Notes: generated from the letters alone by a model not told the origin. DNA of 64,000 bases from Acidobacteriota bacterium (GCA_020439745.1 JAGQSC010000009.1:1-64000), one strand, 5' to 3'; shown: positions 18,881 to 27,849, counted from the first letter of the stretch. Program-made: numbers and translations.

Positions 18881-19816
18881 ATGATTTTGGGGTTGATATT
18901 AACCACATGGTGGTATGTCGCTCCTTGTTACGAAACAGATCCCTACTCTTTTCGTGATCAAAACATAAGCGATAGTCGAGAGGTGTTGAATCGCGAGGTG
19001 AACAGAGCACTCGACGACATTGCACGTAACTGGTCCGGAAAACGCGATCATTACCGCGTCGCTGCGGCTGTTTATTGGAAGTTGGGCGGTATCTATTGGG
19101 TTGACAAGCTGGAACGATGGGCGATGAATTCCCCTGAAGTGGAGAAACTACCCACGACTCGGTATCGCAGTATCTACCGCGGTATGCCATTCTGGGTCAC
19201 ACGTGCCGCGTTTGTCTTTGGTGTCGGTGATTCCATCAAAATCAATGGCACACTTATCGGCACAGACAAAATCGGCCATTTTTTTTCCCAAGGACGTAAG
19301 TTCTTTAAGCGGTACTTGCGCTATGGGTCTGAAACACGTGCCGCCAAGCGATCTGCTGCCACCGAACGGGGAATTTTCGGTAGAGCGACAACCGGTAGCT
19401 ATTCAAACGCGGACTTGGTCGCCAATTATGAAGGCTACCGTTTCTATCGGTCCTTATTGGAAGACGATATTGTCCCGGGTAAACAGGCCATTTTGCGCTG
19501 GGAAGGTGATCGTTTGGTCATGCAACGGGCCTTTGATTGGGCAGACCACGTCAATGCCTTTTGGGACGAGGCCTTAAATCCCAACGCGTACGACCGCCCT
19601 CTGAAATGGCGCATGCGAGCGCGTCTCAAGGCCATGTGCGAAGACCAAGACAAGGATATTTGCAGTCTGTTTGACAATCCCGACTACCGAGTTTTGTTTG
19701 CTAAGTACCAACACATCGGTCTGGTGGATACTTCAGATATGTTGGTGCCGAATATTTGTGGGCACAGTGAGCAGCATCATTTGGAGAGCACTGCTGGTAG
19801 AATCTCCAGTAATTGA
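18881..19816 (+). CDS. Exported protein of unknown function, partner of the outer-membrane barrel
   Basis: 311 residues, not recognised with certainty. The start MILGLILTTWWYVAPC could be a short signal or anchor. A central stretch GTDKIGHFFSQGRKFFKRYL is distinctive: a DKIxHF motif, somewhat like YfiM/DUF2279 lipoproteins, on a charged amphipathic helix. The rest is rich in Arg, Asp and aromatics. It begins 12 bp after the barrel gene with GGCGGA upstream, so the two form an operon. Confidence 0.7.
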   Translation: MILGLILTTWWYVAPCYETDPYSFRDQNISDSREVLNREVNRALDDIARNWSGKRDHYRVAAAVYWKLGGIYWVDKLERWAMNSPEVEKLPTTRYRSIYRGMPFWVTRAAFVFGVGDSIKINGTLIGTDKIGHFFSQGRKFFKRYLRYGSETRAAKRSAATERGIFGRATTGSYSNADLVANYEGYRFYRSLLEDDIVPGKQAILRWEGDRLVMQRAFDWADHVNAFWDEALNPNAYDRPLKWRMRARLKAMCEDQDKDICSLFDNPDYRVLFAKYQHIGLVDTSDMLVPNICGHSEQHHLESTAGRISSN

Positions 19817-19835
19817 TTGGATGTAAGGGGCAAGT

Positions 19836-20546
19836 ATGATCAACAGTTCATTTTTCAAGATAGCTATAGCGGGATTGATAGGCACAACGTCTTTTGGGGG
19901 CGTTTCGTTTTTCGTCAATGATATTCCCGGCTTTGACACGGCCAGGGGTTCCACGGTTCTGGCGGGAACGGAAGATTTTGAGTCCAGTACGTTGGGCCCC
20001 AACATGATCGCGACGTTGCCGGATCCATTGGCGCCTGGAGTCGCTAATACACCTTTTCCCACGGGCACGAATCCAGCGACCGGCATGACGGTCCAAACCA
20101 ATTCATTGGGTGGTGCGCCCGCATCGCCCATGCCCGGTGGATTCCTAGCCACCGCATCGGTAGGTCTATTAGGTACACCAACGGATCAAGTGAGTACGAG
20201 TACGCCTCTTGATGCCAGTTTCGACATGATTTTTGCGCTGCCTCAAACCCGAGCTGTTCGCTTCATACCGCTTGTGTTCGACGACGCTTCAAGTGGTAAC
20301 CCTGGCACAGCAACCATCAGAGTTTATGACTCATCCAACGTGTTACTTGGCACCCTCACAGACGTGGCCGTAGCGGGTTTCATGAACCCTACCACGGTGA
20401 TTGGCGTCGTTGCCACGGGCGGAGATGATATTGGCAGGATCAATATCTTCGCAACGACGGCTATCGACAACTATTCAGGTGCAGACGATATCTTTGTATA
20501 CACGGGAAATGTGCCGGTTGAGCTGCTAAGTTTTGAGATCGAGTAG
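19836..20546 (+). CDS. Secreted low-complexity protein ending in a PVELLSFEIE motif
   Basis: 236 residues. A hydrophobic N-terminus (MINSSFFKIAIAGLIGTTSF) precedes a Gly/Thr/Ala/Pro-rich, Cys-free, beta-predicted domain with TATIRVYDSSNVLLGTL, resembling secreted lectin-like or anchor-type domains. It ends VPVELLSFEIE, similar to the PVEL-SF motif that introduces C-terminal sorting regions in other phyla, but here the stop follows at once. AAGGGG precedes the ATG. It lies 20 bp after the previous gene and is probably in the same operon. Confidence 0.65.
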   Translation: MINSSFFKIAIAGLIGTTSFGGVSFFVNDIPGFDTARGSTVLAGTEDFESSTLGPNMIATLPDPLAPGVANTPFPTGTNPATGMTVQTNSLGGAPASPMPGGFLATASVGLLGTPTDQVSTSTPLDASFDMIFALPQTRAVRFIPLVFDDASSGNPGTATIRVYDSSNVLLGTLTDVAVAGFMNPTTVIGVVATGGDDIGRINIFATTAIDNYSGADDIFVYTGNVPVELLSFEIE

Positions 20547-20570
20547 GAACAAGCGTTCCAGGAACTCCCA

Positions 20571-22673
20571 CTAAGGGGTTGGTGTTGCGCTATCCAGACC
20601 ACGACGTTTGAGCAGAGGTGTGATGGAAGGTTCCTTGCCACGGAACGACTGATAGAGTTTCATGGGCTCTACAGTTCCTCCACTACTGAGGATGTGTTTG
20701 CGGAAACTCTGTGCGGTGGCGGAATCGAATAATCCCTTTTCTCGGAACACTTCGAAGGTGTCTGCGTCGAGGATTTCTGCCCAGATGTAGCTATAGTAGC
20801 CAGCTGCGTAGCCACCGGAAAAGATATGACCGAAATAGGTGCTTCTGTAGCGAGGGATAATCTCGTCAATCAATCCCAGTTCGTCCATCGTCTTTTTTTC
20901 GAAGGCCAATGTGTCTTGTTCCGTAAGGTCCGATAACGTGTGCCATTTCATGTCTAGGTAAGAAGCAGCAAGATATTCCACCGTGGCAAATCCCTGATTA
21001 AACGTGCCCGCCCTTTTCATGCGATCAATAAGTTGGTCGGGCATGGGTTCCCCGGTTTCATAGTGTCGTGCAACCATTTTGAGTACTTCTCTTTCGCCTA
21101 GCCAATTCTCCATGACTTGAGAGGGGTATTCCACAAAGTCTCGGTCGACGGATGTGCCTGAGAGCGAATTGTAGTGACAGTCAGACAGCAATCCGTGGAT
21201 CGCATGGCCGAACTCATGAAACAGAGTGGCAGCCTGATCAAACGTCAACAAGGTGGGTTTTCCGCCCGCGGGAGCCGGGAAGTTGAAGCAATTCACGACG
21301 ATCGGTTTTACGTCACCCTGTGCCTTGGACTGCTTGCGAAACGAATTCATCCAGGCTCCCGCACGTTTACTGGGCCGAACGTAGTAGTCGGCATAGTAGA
21401 TGCCGACGAGGTCGCCATTTTTTTCACGGACTTCATAAGCCGTAACATCTTTGTGATAAACCGGAATCTTCTCATTCTTGGTGAATGTGACTCCAAAAAG
21501 CCGGTTCATGACTGTGCACGCTGCTTCAAAGGTGCTGGCAACCGAGAAGTAAGGTCGTGTCAGCTCTTCATCGAAGTCGAAAGCTTCTTTGCGTATCTTC
21601 TCCGCGTAGTACCACCAATCCCACGCTTTCAGTTGAAAGGGTGTTTCAGATTGGTTGATCATTTCTTGCATCATCTTTGCTTCGGATTTGGCCTTTTCAA
21701 TAGCGGCGGGCCACACTTGATCAAGCAATCCGTAAACACCTTCCGGAGTCTTGGCCATGTTCTGGTCTAGCACAAAGTGTGCATGTGTTGGATAGCCGAG
21801 GAGCTGCGCGCGCTTTGCGCGTAGGGACGCTATTTTTGCAACAACACCCTTGTTGTCATTTTCATTGTTTCGGTTACCCACGCTTGCGTAGGCATGGAAC
21901 ATCTGTTCGCGTAAGCTGCGATTATCTGCGAATTGCATAAAGGGCGTGAACGAAGGTCGATGCGTCGTGAACACCCATTTCCCTGTGTGTCCTCGTTCTG
22001 TGGCTGTTTCGGCCGCAGCTGCGACCACGCCTTCCGGCAAGCCCGCCAAGTCTTCTGCGCGCTCAATGACCAACTCCCATTGGTTCGTGTCATTGAGCTG
22101 ATTGTTCTGAAAGGCTATTTGCAAGAGTGCGAGTTCTTCGTTCAGTTTACGCAGTTGAGATTTTGCGTCCTCCGCCAAGTTGGCACCGCCCCGCACAAAT
22201 CCCTGGTAGGTATTTTCCAACAACCGCATTTGTTCGGTGTTGAGGCTCATGCTGTTCCTTGCGTTGTACACATCCTTGACGCGTTTGAACAGAGTCTCAT
22301 TAAGGGCCAAATCGTCACTGAGTTTGGTTAACTCTGGGGTGATTTCTGTCGCAATCTGGTTGAGTTCTGGACTGGTCAGCGAGGATCTCAGATTGAAAAA
22401 CACATTGCTGACTCGTTGCAGATCTGCGCCCGCAAACTCCAACGCTTCAATCGTATTCGCAAATGTAGCCGGGTCAGGGTTTGCTGCAATAGCATCCACT
22501 TCTTTGCGATTCGCCTCAATACCCGCTCTGAATGCTGGCAAAAAATGTTCCGATCTGATGTCCGAAAATGGTGGAACACCAAATGGAGTGTGGTAAGCCT
22601 GCATGAGTGGATTGACATCTGAGCCCATTACGAGTCCACTCCAAATAAATACCGCGTGCAACAACTGTGTCAT
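20571..22673 (-). CDS. M3-family metallopeptidase (peptidyl-dipeptidase / oligopeptidase A type)
   Basis: 700 residues, typical of Dcp/PrlC. The zinc motif ATLFHEFGHAIHGLLSDC carries HEXXH and its second-shell context. The N-terminus MTQLLHAVFIWSGLVMGS looks like a signal peptide, so the enzyme may be periplasmic and degrade small peptides. ATG 22673 has AGGAGG 5 nt upstream. It is convergent with the PVELLSFEIE-protein gene, 24 bp away. Confidence 0.93.
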   Translation of the reverse strand: MTQLLHAVFIWSGLVMGSDVNPLMQAYHTPFGVPPFSDIRSEHFLPAFRAGIEANRKEVDAIAANPDPATFANTIEALEFAGADLQRVSNVFFNLRSSLTSPELNQIATEITPELTKLSDDLALNETLFKRVKDVYNARNSMSLNTEQMRLLENTYQGFVRGGANLAEDAKSQLRKLNEELALLQIAFQNNQLNDTNQWELVIERAEDLAGLPEGVVAAAAETATERGHTGKWVFTTHRPSFTPFMQFADNRSLREQMFHAYASVGNRNNENDNKGVVAKIASLRAKRAQLLGYPTHAHFVLDQNMAKTPEGVYGLLDQVWPAAIEKAKSEAKMMQEMINQSETPFQLKAWDWWYYAEKIRKEAFDFDEELTRPYFSVASTFEAACTVMNRLFGVTFTKNEKIPVYHKDVTAYEVREKNGDLVGIYYADYYVRPSKRAGAWMNSFRKQSKAQGDVKPIVVNCFNFPAPAGGKPTLLTFDQAATLFHEFGHAIHGLLSDCHYNSLSGTSVDRDFVEYPSQVMENWLGEREVLKMVARHYETGEPMPDQLIDRMKRAGTFNQGFATVEYLAASYLDMKWHTLSDLTEQDTLAFEKKTMDELGLIDEIIPRYRSTYFGHIFSGGYAAGYYSYIWAEILDADTFEVFREKGLFDSATAQSFRKHILSSGGTVEPMKLYQSFRGKEPSITPLLKRRGLDSATPTP

Positions 22674-22842
22674 CTCGCCCTCCTGGTTCGTCGGGCTCAC
22701 ACACCCGTCCCATAGCTTCAATATCCACCAGCTTACGTTCTCAGGTTGCGAAATGTTTGGACGCGTTTCAAGCAGGTTACAACTCTATCTGGTAAAATGC
22801 TTCACATCACTACCTGAATGACCAAGAAAGTTGGAGGAAAAC

Positions 22843-23910
22843 ATGCGGATATTGGCTTTTTGCATCACTTTATTTATCAGTTCGGCCATCGTTGCCCAAA
22901 GCTCATTAGAGGAAGCTGACGGCTTGGGCGACACGAATTCACCAACGGATTCGGTACCTGATCCAGTTGCACGGCAACGGGTTATGGAGATCCTCGGTGC
23001 AGGGGGCGGCGTATTGCTGATACCTGAATCGACGAACGACCGCGTCATGGCCTTTGATCCCACGACAGGGGATTTAATTGATCCTGATTTTATTCCTGCT
23101 GATCCAACCAACCTCTCCACACCCATCCAAGCTCTGGCGCATCCCACCAATGGCAATATTCTGGTCTCAGATCAAATTGACGACGTGGTACAGGAATACG
23201 ATGTATTGGGTAACTACGTGGGTGTGTTTGCCCCTGCGGGTGGTGCCAACACGGCAATTCTGGACAACATTCGCGGCATTGGATATGGACCGAGTAATAC
23301 GATCTTGGTGACGGTCGGCGGCGGTGCCAACGACGATTCAGTGGCTCAATTTGACAGTGCCGGGAACTATGTTGGCAACTTCGTCGCCAATGGGTCGGGT
23401 GGATTGGATTCACCTTTTGATGTAATCAGTCGTGCCGGCGACTACCTTGTGGGCGGCATCACAAGCGACGCGATTCATCAATATTCAACCGCTGGCGCAT
23501 ATTTGTCAGATCTGACGCCGATTAACACGTTTCCCGAGCAGCTCTACGAAACAGCGTCAGGCAATATTCTGGTCGCCAATTTCAGTGGTACAGAGGAAGG
23601 TGTGGTGGAGTACACATCGACTGGTTCCCAGGTTGGTATTTACGATCCGGCTTCTCTAGGGGGATACCGAGGTGTTTATGAGTTACCCAACGGCAACATC
23701 CTCACCACCAACGGAAGCGGTGTCCATGAGATTGATCGGTCAGGAAACCTGGTTGAGACCAAGATCAGTGGCGTGAGTGCGCGGTTTATCTCGCCGTTTG
23801 GCGTTGTCATTGGGGGCACCGTTCCCACCATGAGCGAGAAGATGATGATTTTGTTCCTTGCCGGACTGCTCATATCCGCGCTCTTCGTAGCCAAAAAACG
23901 ATCCAACTAG
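22843..23910 (+). CDS. Secreted NHL-like beta-propeller with an IPTL-CTERM-like sorting tail
   Basis: 355 residues. The signal peptide MRILAFCITLFISSAIVAQ is followed by propeller-type repeats with the pattern NGNILVSD, YDVLGNYVG, FDSAGNYVG, SGNILVAN, NGNILTTN (about 60-310). The last 29 residues are tripartite: VPTMSEK, a hydrophobic helix (MMILFLAGLLISALFVA) and basic KKRSN. That layout is an IPTL-CTERM variant, a signal thought to be cut and sorted by an exosortase-like protease. GGAGG lies 5 nt before ATG 22843; an in-frame TTG at 22831 overlaps it. No ligand is inferable. Confidence 0.8.
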   Translation: MRILAFCITLFISSAIVAQSSLEEADGLGDTNSPTDSVPDPVARQRVMEILGAGGGVLLIPESTNDRVMAFDPTTGDLIDPDFIPADPTNLSTPIQALAHPTNGNILVSDQIDDVVQEYDVLGNYVGVFAPAGGANTAILDNIRGIGYGPSNTILVTVGGGANDDSVAQFDSAGNYVGNFVANGSGGLDSPFDVISRAGDYLVGGITSDAIHQYSTAGAYLSDLTPINTFPEQLYETASGNILVANFSGTEEGVVEYTSTGSQVGIYDPASLGGYRGVYELPNGNILTTNGSGVHEIDRSGNLVETKISGVSARFISPFGVVIGGTVPTMSEKMMILFLAGLLISALFVAKKRSN

Positions 23911-23918
23911 TATGGACA

Positions 23919-23939
23919 AGGGGAGTCATGGGCTCCCCT
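23919..23939 (+). terminator. Hairpin after the IPTL-tailed propeller gene
   Basis: AGGGGAG and CTCCCCT pair perfectly over 7 bp around a 7-nt loop, 8 nt after the stop codon. No T-run follows, so it may be a Rho-dependent end or an mRNA-stabilising hairpin rather than an intrinsic terminator. Confidence 0.45.
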
Positions 23940-24054
23940 ACTCCCTCCTATGGATGAGCATCCTGAGGCCCCGCCACAGTGCTTCTAGGATAGGCCAGAT
24001 GAATGCTCGTAGAGGTTTTTGTGCAGACGTGCCTCCATGGATGCCCGTTGAAGA

Positions 24055-24070
24055 TGTGAACTAGATCACA
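24055..24070. promoter_or_regulatory. Perfect CRP-type palindrome before a secreted-protein gene
   Basis: TGTGAACTAGATCACA has the exact TGTGA-N6-TCACA layout of CRP sites. Its centre is 85 bp before ATG 24148. A weak -10-like TATTTG at 24095-24100 would put the site roughly 44 bp before the transcription start, near an activator position (inference). Confidence 0.6.
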
Positions 24071-24147
24071 ATACGGAATATGTGTGGCCCCTCGTATTTG
24101 CCAACATCGCGAGAGTCGATGTCAGTCAAAAATTGAGAGGTACACAC

Positions 24148-24984
24148 ATGAAACGCATCGTTCTTCTTTTCCTCATTTCCTTCACCCTATTCGCCCAAAT
24201 GGAAGAGCGAATGAATCCCGCAAGTCAACTCACATGGCAACCTGCCCAGGTACAACACACTGCGGGACTCGATCGCTCACTGGTTTTCTACCGTTTTGGG
24301 CCAGATTTAGTGGCGTCCTTTATGATGCATGTAGACGCGCAGCAGAATCTGGTGATGGAGAATATCGTCACGCTTGATTATCAAGGCGGTGTGGTATTCG
24401 AAACACGCCGTTTGCTGGCACCGCCCAGTTATACCGTGGACTTGGAGTCAGGTCAGATTGGTGGCCCTTGGCATCAAGCGACCTTTCAGTTCACCATGCT
24501 CAACCCGGGAAATACCTATTTGGAGCCCGTTAACGCTCGAGAGTTTGGCTTGTTTCCGCTGAACGTCGTGACGATCACCCCGGCGGACATGATTCCCGCC
24601 GTAAAAGGCCCTCAATTCGTCCACGACCCCCTGCAAGCCTACGACAGCCAAGGCCAGCCCTTCAGCCTCATGAGCGGCGTTTCCCTGCCCGTGAGTGGCA
24701 ATGCCAATATGATGATTTTGAAACTGGAATCCGAAGTCATTGAGGACTCCGACTGGACCACTGGAATTCGGACTGAACTTACGTCACAAGACCCCTATAG
24801 CCTGTATCCCTCATTGTGGGCAATGTGTCACACCCAAGGGGCCACGCAAAGCGGTTTGTCATGGTTCTCAGACACGAGCATTAATCAGGTGTTTATCCCT
24901 CAATACGATTCGGCCGCGATCACGGTAACCGGCGGCGGCCATGCCATTCTGCGCTGCGTACGCGTCTATTTCATCGCCTACTAG
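24148..24984 (+). CDS. Secreted protein of unknown function
   Basis: 278 residues. The signal peptide MKRIVLLFLISFTLFAQ is clear. The mature part is beta-predicted with no recognised domain. It has only two Cys, both near the C-terminus (MCHTQG, LRCVRV), which may form a disulfide. ATG 24148 has GAGAGG 7 nt upstream; an in-frame ATG at 24082 lacks one. It is expressed alone, behind a perfect CRP-type palindrome and before a bidirectional hairpin terminator. Confidence 0.7.
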   Translation: MKRIVLLFLISFTLFAQMEERMNPASQLTWQPAQVQHTAGLDRSLVFYRFGPDLVASFMMHVDAQQNLVMENIVTLDYQGGVVFETRRLLAPPSYTVDLESGQIGGPWHQATFQFTMLNPGNTYLEPVNAREFGLFPLNVVTITPADMIPAVKGPQFVHDPLQAYDSQGQPFSLMSGVSLPVSGNANMMILKLESEVIEDSDWTTGIRTELTSQDPYSLYPSLWAMCHTQGATQSGLSWFSDTSINQVFIPQYDSAAITVTGGGHAILRCVRVYFIAY

Positions 24985-25007
24985 ACCATACCTCGCAAAA
25001 CAAAAAA

Positions 25008-25033
25008 GGCTTGCAGCCAAGAGGTTGCAAGCC
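25008..25033. terminator. Bidirectional intrinsic terminator (tRNA-Thr / secreted-protein gene)
   Basis: GGCTTGCA and TGCAAGCC form a perfect 8-bp stem around a 10-nt loop. On the minus strand it is followed by TTTTTTGTTTTG, a good intrinsic terminator 11 nt after tRNA-Thr. On the plus strand ATTGTTTG follows, so it may also end the upstream secreted-protein transcript. Confidence 0.75.
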
Positions 25034-25044
25034 ATTGTTTGTTC

Positions 25045-25120
25045 TGGTGCCCCCAGCCCGAATCGAACAGGCGACCCACGGTTTACAAGACCGTTGCTCT
25101 TCCAACTGAGCTATGAGGGC
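25045..25120 (-). tRNA. tRNA-Thr (anticodon TGT)
   Basis: A 76-nt cloverleaf with encoded CCA. The acceptor stem GCCCTCA/TGGGGGC pairs with one G-T. The D arm is AGCTCAGTTGGAAGAGC, the anticodon loop is CTTGTAA closed by ACGGT/ACCGT, and the T loop contains TTCGATT. Anticodon UGU reads ACA and related Thr codons. It has its own promoter and terminator. Confidence 0.95.
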
Positions 25121-25130
25121 ACGAAGCCGG

Positions 25131-25159
25131 ATTATAGATGAAAGCGATGGTTCGCTCAA
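25131..25159 (-). promoter_or_regulatory. Promoter of tRNA-Thr
   Basis: On the minus strand TTGAGC (25154-25159) is followed after exactly 17 bp by a perfect TATAAT (25131-25136). The -10 ends 10 nt before the tRNA 5' end, a standard housekeeping sigma layout. Confidence 0.75.
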
Positions 25160-25192
25160 GGGTGAAGGCGCAAGCCTCCACCCTTTTGCTGA

Positions 25193-27739
25193 TTACATAG
25201 GGTTGATGCAATCGATGAAGGTGAGAATGGTCATATCCGGCCACATGGGATACTCCAGCGTATCGCACACGTTTCCGTTCTCGCATGAACTGCCATAGAA
25301 GACACGAATGTTGTCGATGTACCAGCCCACGTCACCTACGGATGCATCACAACCAAAACGCCAGCGGAGCAGTAGGTTCTCGCCACCGAAGTCGAATAAG
25401 TCGACCTGAACCGTGGCCCATGCTCCATTGTCGCCATGCCACGCCATACGACCGCCCAACGGGTTGGCACTTGAATTCAAGGGTCCCACGTAAGCGCCCT
25501 GAATGAATCGAGCGGCATTGGCAGGAACGGATCCGCCATTGGTATCTAGAATATCAAACCAGGTGGAGCCACCGTCGGTAGAGTACTCTAGGACACCGCC
25601 ATCCCAATTGCTTTCCGTATTATGACGATGATCGAACTCGAGCACGGTCGGCGCACCTGGTGTAATAGCAATAGCTGCTGCCGTCGCCACATGTTGGTCT
25701 TTGACGAGCCCTTCGTCGGATACAAACCAAGAATTGGTCGGTGAGACACCGTCCATGACGATACTGAAGGGGTTGACCGACGTATTGCTGGGACCAGCTC
25801 CGGTTACCCAATTGGCAGGTCCGGATTCCATATCGTCTTCGAATTGTGTCGCGTCGGGTCCACTGGCCAATCCAGCCACTTCATTGGTGTTGGTGTCTTC
25901 GTTGCCGAAAAAAGGACCGCTGCCATTACCCGTGTTATCTTCTGCGCGCACGATGTAGAAGTATTGAATGCCGTACATGGCTGTGGCATCACTGTAGTTA
26001 GTAAAAGGTGTGCTGGCAAGATAGTTTGCTCCCGACGGCATAAAGCCAGAGGTTTCCGATCGGTAGACGTTATATTCTACCGAAGCACCGCCGCAAGCTG
26101 CGGTCGAGGCGTCCCATGAAAGGTTGATGGCGCACGTCATAGTCTGTGCGTTAACAGCCATCAGGTTCGCAGGTGAACTTGGGGGCAACGTGCAGTCTCC
26201 TGTCGCCAATGCCTCCGAACAATTGCTGTCGGCAGATTCGCAGCCGCTACCTGTATCGAGAGTTGTGATCTTATAGCTGTAGGTCGATCCGCCTGAAACG
26301 GTCGTGTCGCTGTAGCTCGTGGTCGCGTGATTACTTACCAGAAGCGTCCAATTGGTGGGTGTACATGGACCTAGTGCCCGATAGATATTGTATTCGTTGG
26401 TACCTTCGACTACACCAACCCAACTGAGATCAATCTGATTATCGCCATTGGGTGTCGCAGAAAGACCAGTCGGGGCGTTCGGGGGTTGACAGGTCGCACA
26501 GTTGGGCAGATTTGCACCCAAAGCTGTGATCACCGCTTGAATGGGTACACCGCGGTTGGGATCGTCAGTGCCTGGGTTGCCCGAGGTACAAAACGCGGAA
26601 CCACGACAATGGTGCAACGCAACAATGCGATGATCCGAATAACCGATAACCGGCGAACCCGAAGAGCCGCCTTGGGTGTCAGCCCAGTAACCGATGTCAC
26701 CGGGACCGCCTGAACAGGGTGCTTCATTGATACTAACGACGGATGCAAATCCGCCCGGTTCACCGGGGTAACTTGATTCCATGGCAAGTCGTTTGCCCCA
26801 ACCGGCGGGATGTTGAGCGATATAAATGCGCTCATTGAGCACCGCCCCGGATTCGCGTAGCTGAAAATAGCCATAGGTGGCAGGCAAATTGGTACCTGTA
26901 CCTGTGGAGGTATCAGGAAGCACAAGAGCGAAATCCAAAGGAGCATCTACTTGAACCAGCGTACCGCCTGACGCCTCAATGGTTCCTGGGCAAGCCAAGG
27001 CCGACGCACAGTTCGTGGCACAGTCGGCACCTTCGGCCATGAATTCAAAATCGATGTTGTTGAGTTGACTCTGAGAGCCAATACAGTGTTCGTTCGTCAT
27101 CACATGACCGTCACATCCAATCAGCCAACCAGTGCAATGGGCGTTGCCATTCAAAGTCAAGCGAGCAACTGCCCGCGCTTTGTCGTATGCCATGGGTTCT
27201 GAAACTTGATAGCATTTCACTTCCCGTGTGTCATCGGTGGTACAAATTGAGCGATGCATACCGGCTGGCTCGGGCAAATTCATTTCTTCGCCCAGACCCA
27301 TATTCCAGAATTCCTGAATTTCGTAGTCGTTGTAGCCCCGGCCATAAAAATCAATGTCAAAGCCGTAGCCTTCTTCACCCGAAGTTGAATAAAACTCAAC
27401 CACCGCCATGTCTCCCTTGACATGGGTGGCGAAGAAGCCGTCGGGTGTGTTGCCAAGGTTATGTCGGCCTAGGCCTTCATAGACTCGGTGTTGATCACCA
27501 TCCATAGACCTAACAATGACAAAATCGCCGGGCGCCAGATCAAATCGCTTGAAGTGAATGGCGATATAGGTGGCCTGGGGATAGTAAACATACTCCTTCA
27601 TCACCGCGACAGGTTGTGCCGATGCTTCAAACTGATAAGGGTGAGCCGTGGACAATGCGTGGGGTACATACTCACCAATCGTCACCTTCTGCGCCATCAG
27701 CGGCAAGGCACAACAAACCATACTCAACAAAACTCTCAT
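25193..27739 (-). CDS. Secreted trypsin-like serine protease with fibronectin III domains
   Basis: 848 residues. The signal peptide is MRVLLSMVCCALPLMAQ. An N-terminal beta domain (about 18-165) precedes a chymotrypsin-fold protease with triad context GHVMTNEHCIG (His), DAPLDFALV (Asp) and GGSSGSPVIG (Ser). Two fibronectin type III domains follow (APTGLSATP..., PANLMAVNA...), then a C-terminal jelly-roll/MAM-like domain (VLEFDHRHNTESNWDGGVLEYS). Many Cys suggest disulfides. ATG 27739 has GGAGG 7-8 nt upstream; the TTG 6 nt earlier is unlikely. It probably degrades extracellular protein. A CRP-like palindrome lies 39 bp upstream. Confidence 0.9.
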   Translation of the reverse strand: MRVLLSMVCCALPLMAQKVTIGEYVPHALSTAHPYQFEASAQPVAVMKEYVYYPQATYIAIHFKRFDLAPGDFVIVRSMDGDQHRVYEGLGRHNLGNTPDGFFATHVKGDMAVVEFYSTSGEEGYGFDIDFYGRGYNDYEIQEFWNMGLGEEMNLPEPAGMHRSICTTDDTREVKCYQVSEPMAYDKARAVARLTLNGNAHCTGWLIGCDGHVMTNEHCIGSQSQLNNIDFEFMAEGADCATNCASALACPGTIEASGGTLVQVDAPLDFALVLPDTSTGTGTNLPATYGYFQLRESGAVLNERIYIAQHPAGWGKRLAMESSYPGEPGGFASVVSINEAPCSGGPGDIGYWADTQGGSSGSPVIGYSDHRIVALHHCRGSAFCTSGNPGTDDPNRGVPIQAVITALGANLPNCATCQPPNAPTGLSATPNGDNQIDLSWVGVVEGTNEYNIYRALGPCTPTNWTLLVSNHATTSYSDTTVSGGSTYSYKITTLDTGSGCESADSNCSEALATGDCTLPPSSPANLMAVNAQTMTCAINLSWDASTAACGGASVEYNVYRSETSGFMPSGANYLASTPFTNYSDATAMYGIQYFYIVRAEDNTGNGSGPFFGNEDTNTNEVAGLASGPDATQFEDDMESGPANWVTGAGPSNTSVNPFSIVMDGVSPTNSWFVSDEGLVKDQHVATAAAIAITPGAPTVLEFDHRHNTESNWDGGVLEYSTDGGSTWFDILDTNGGSVPANAARFIQGAYVGPLNSSANPLGGRMAWHGDNGAWATVQVDLFDFGGENLLLRWRFGCDASVGDVGWYIDNIRVFYGSSCENGNVCDTLEYPMWPDMTILTFIDCINPM

Positions 27740-27777
27740 GAACAATCCTCCAACAGAAACACTCGCTCCATCTTAGG

Positions 27778-27793
27778 AGTGATGAAGATCACA
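27778..27793. promoter_or_regulatory. CRP-type palindrome before the secreted protease
   Basis: AGTGATGAAGATCACA matches TGTGA-N6-TCACA at 9 of 10 bases. A TAAGAT hexamer (27770-27775, minus strand) next to it could be a -10. In that case the site would cover the promoter and suggest repression; if another promoter is used it could activate. Confidence 0.5.
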
Positions 27794-27849
27794 GACAAGA
27801 AGAAATGCGGAATTGTTTGTTATTCAACAAGTTTCAATACGGCACCGGG

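Noticed and set aside
24971-25159. Open frame over 24971-25159
   Set aside because: It is antisense to or within tRNA-Thr and its terminator; the tRNA explains the sequence.
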